Shown: in pieces, positions 63,695-64,000 of the stretch
How the letters are laid out: the number at the start of each line of letters is the position of its first letter
Numbering within the stretch: position 1 is the first letter of the stretch
Source: Methylohalomonas sp034521715
GTDB taxonomy: Bacteria > Pseudomonadota > Gammaproteobacteria > Methylohalomonadales > Methylohalomonadaceae
Length of the DNA stretch: 64,000 bases
Direction: 5' to 3'
Assembly: GCA_034521715.1 (NCBI GenBank)
Contig: JAXHLY010000008.1
Span: forward strand, 62,001-126,000
Made by a program: the position numbers and the translations under genes
The notes under the pieces: generated by a model
Databases searched by the model: none
Told to the model about the DNA's origin: nothing
Seen by the model: only the letters and a program-made list of their open reading frames with translations

Positions 63695-64000
63695 GTGAAG
63701 CGCCATGTGGTCAAGCCGCACCGGCCTATGCGCCTGCTTCTGCTCGTGCTTGTAACCGCCGGCATTATTGGCGGCGGCGCCTGGCTGGTGGCCGAGTACA
63801 GCCACTGGCATCTCATTCGCGGACAGATGGAACAGAACCAGGATCTGAAGCGCCTGTGGCAGACCAACCGCGAACTGGAACAGGAAAATGAACAGCTGCA
63901 GCGCCGGGTCGCCATGCTGCAGACCAACAACCAGATCGACCAGCAGGCGACAACCGAGCTGCAGGATCAGCTGGTTGAACTCCAGAATGAGGTGTATCAG
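63695..64000 (+). CDS. coiled-coil membrane protein, DUF6776-like (3' partial)
   Basis: The frame from GTG 63695 is open to the window edge (102 codons). A basic head and one membrane helix (MRLLLLVLVTAGIIGGGAWL) are followed by a long coiled coil (LKRLWQTNRELEQENEQLQR). This fits the DUF6776-type proteins often encoded after argC and before a bactofilin gene in this group; the downstream genes are outside the window. An in-frame Met lies at residue 12. Confidence 0.7.
   Translation, partial: MKRHVVKPHRPMRLLLLVLVTAGIIGGGAWLVAEYSHWHLIRGQMEQNQDLKRLWQTNRELEQENEQLQRRVAMLQTNNQIDQQATTELQDQLVELQNEVYQ

Overview
The window reads as a chromosomal segment of a free-living gammaproteobacterium, probably a sulfur oxidiser of the Chromatiales/Thiotrichales type. 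The evidence is the origin-proximal gene order mnmG-rsmG-parA-parB-atpIBEFHAGDC-glmU, the glyQ-glyS-gmhB-plsC block, a flavocytochrome c sulfide dehydrogenase (fccAB), a Mg-type hemB, hemJ, and several periplasmic copper and haem electron carriers. No organism name can be fixed from sequence alone.

Bases 1-6343 are the distal end of a sedentary chromosomal integron. About eleven small cassettes each end in an attC site (RYYYAAC ... GTTRRRY) and all attC sites face the same way, so an integrase gene should lie left of the window. Cassettes carry toxin-antitoxin modules (ParE/RelE types, BrnTA, HicAB), a DUF2283 pair, a DUF6933-like gene, two membrane proteins and an exported cysteine-repeat protein. 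Three toxin genes are broken while their antitoxins are intact. attC cores also supply stop codons, a start codon and a Shine-Dalgarno sequence for cassette genes.

From 6.4 to 35.6 kb is housekeeping chromosome: rlmI, fccAB, a DUF484/HAD pair, a Fae-like protein without the expected catalytic His, yjdF and HIT genes, a Popeye-like cNMP-binding membrane protein, fetB, hemB, folD, a decayed IS256-family element with perfect 8-bp target duplications, phaC, plsC-gmhB-glyS-glyQ, a Gld-type ABC transporter operon, speA and an M20 peptidase. From 35.7 to 39.9 kb are two tandem pseudoazurin-like cupredoxins, a lipoprotein cytochrome c, a gamma-carbonic anhydrase, speE and a tiny His-rich lipoprotein. 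From 40 to 53.7 kb is the origin-type block through glmU. The last 10 kb hold a nitrilase, rraA, a SIMPL protein, a cupredoxin, a cytochrome P460, the thiD-thiE-hemL operon divergent from rubredoxin, hemJ, a TlpA-like thioredoxin, DUF4126, argC and the start of a coiled-coil membrane protein.

Two genome-wide features matter for reading the rest. First, many essential genes (atpD, glyS, mnmG, hemL, argC, speE, thiD and others) carry single-base frameshifts, almost all net +1. This points to uncorrected sequencing indels, so indel-type lesions here are weak evidence of pseudogenes; the in-frame stop codons in two cassette toxins are better evidence. Second, intergenic spaces are filled with 7-8 bp tandem repeats (including 23 perfect AGTGAAT units between parA and parB), a palindromic TGTCAT-ended interspersed repeat and REP-like GTGGGAGC elements.
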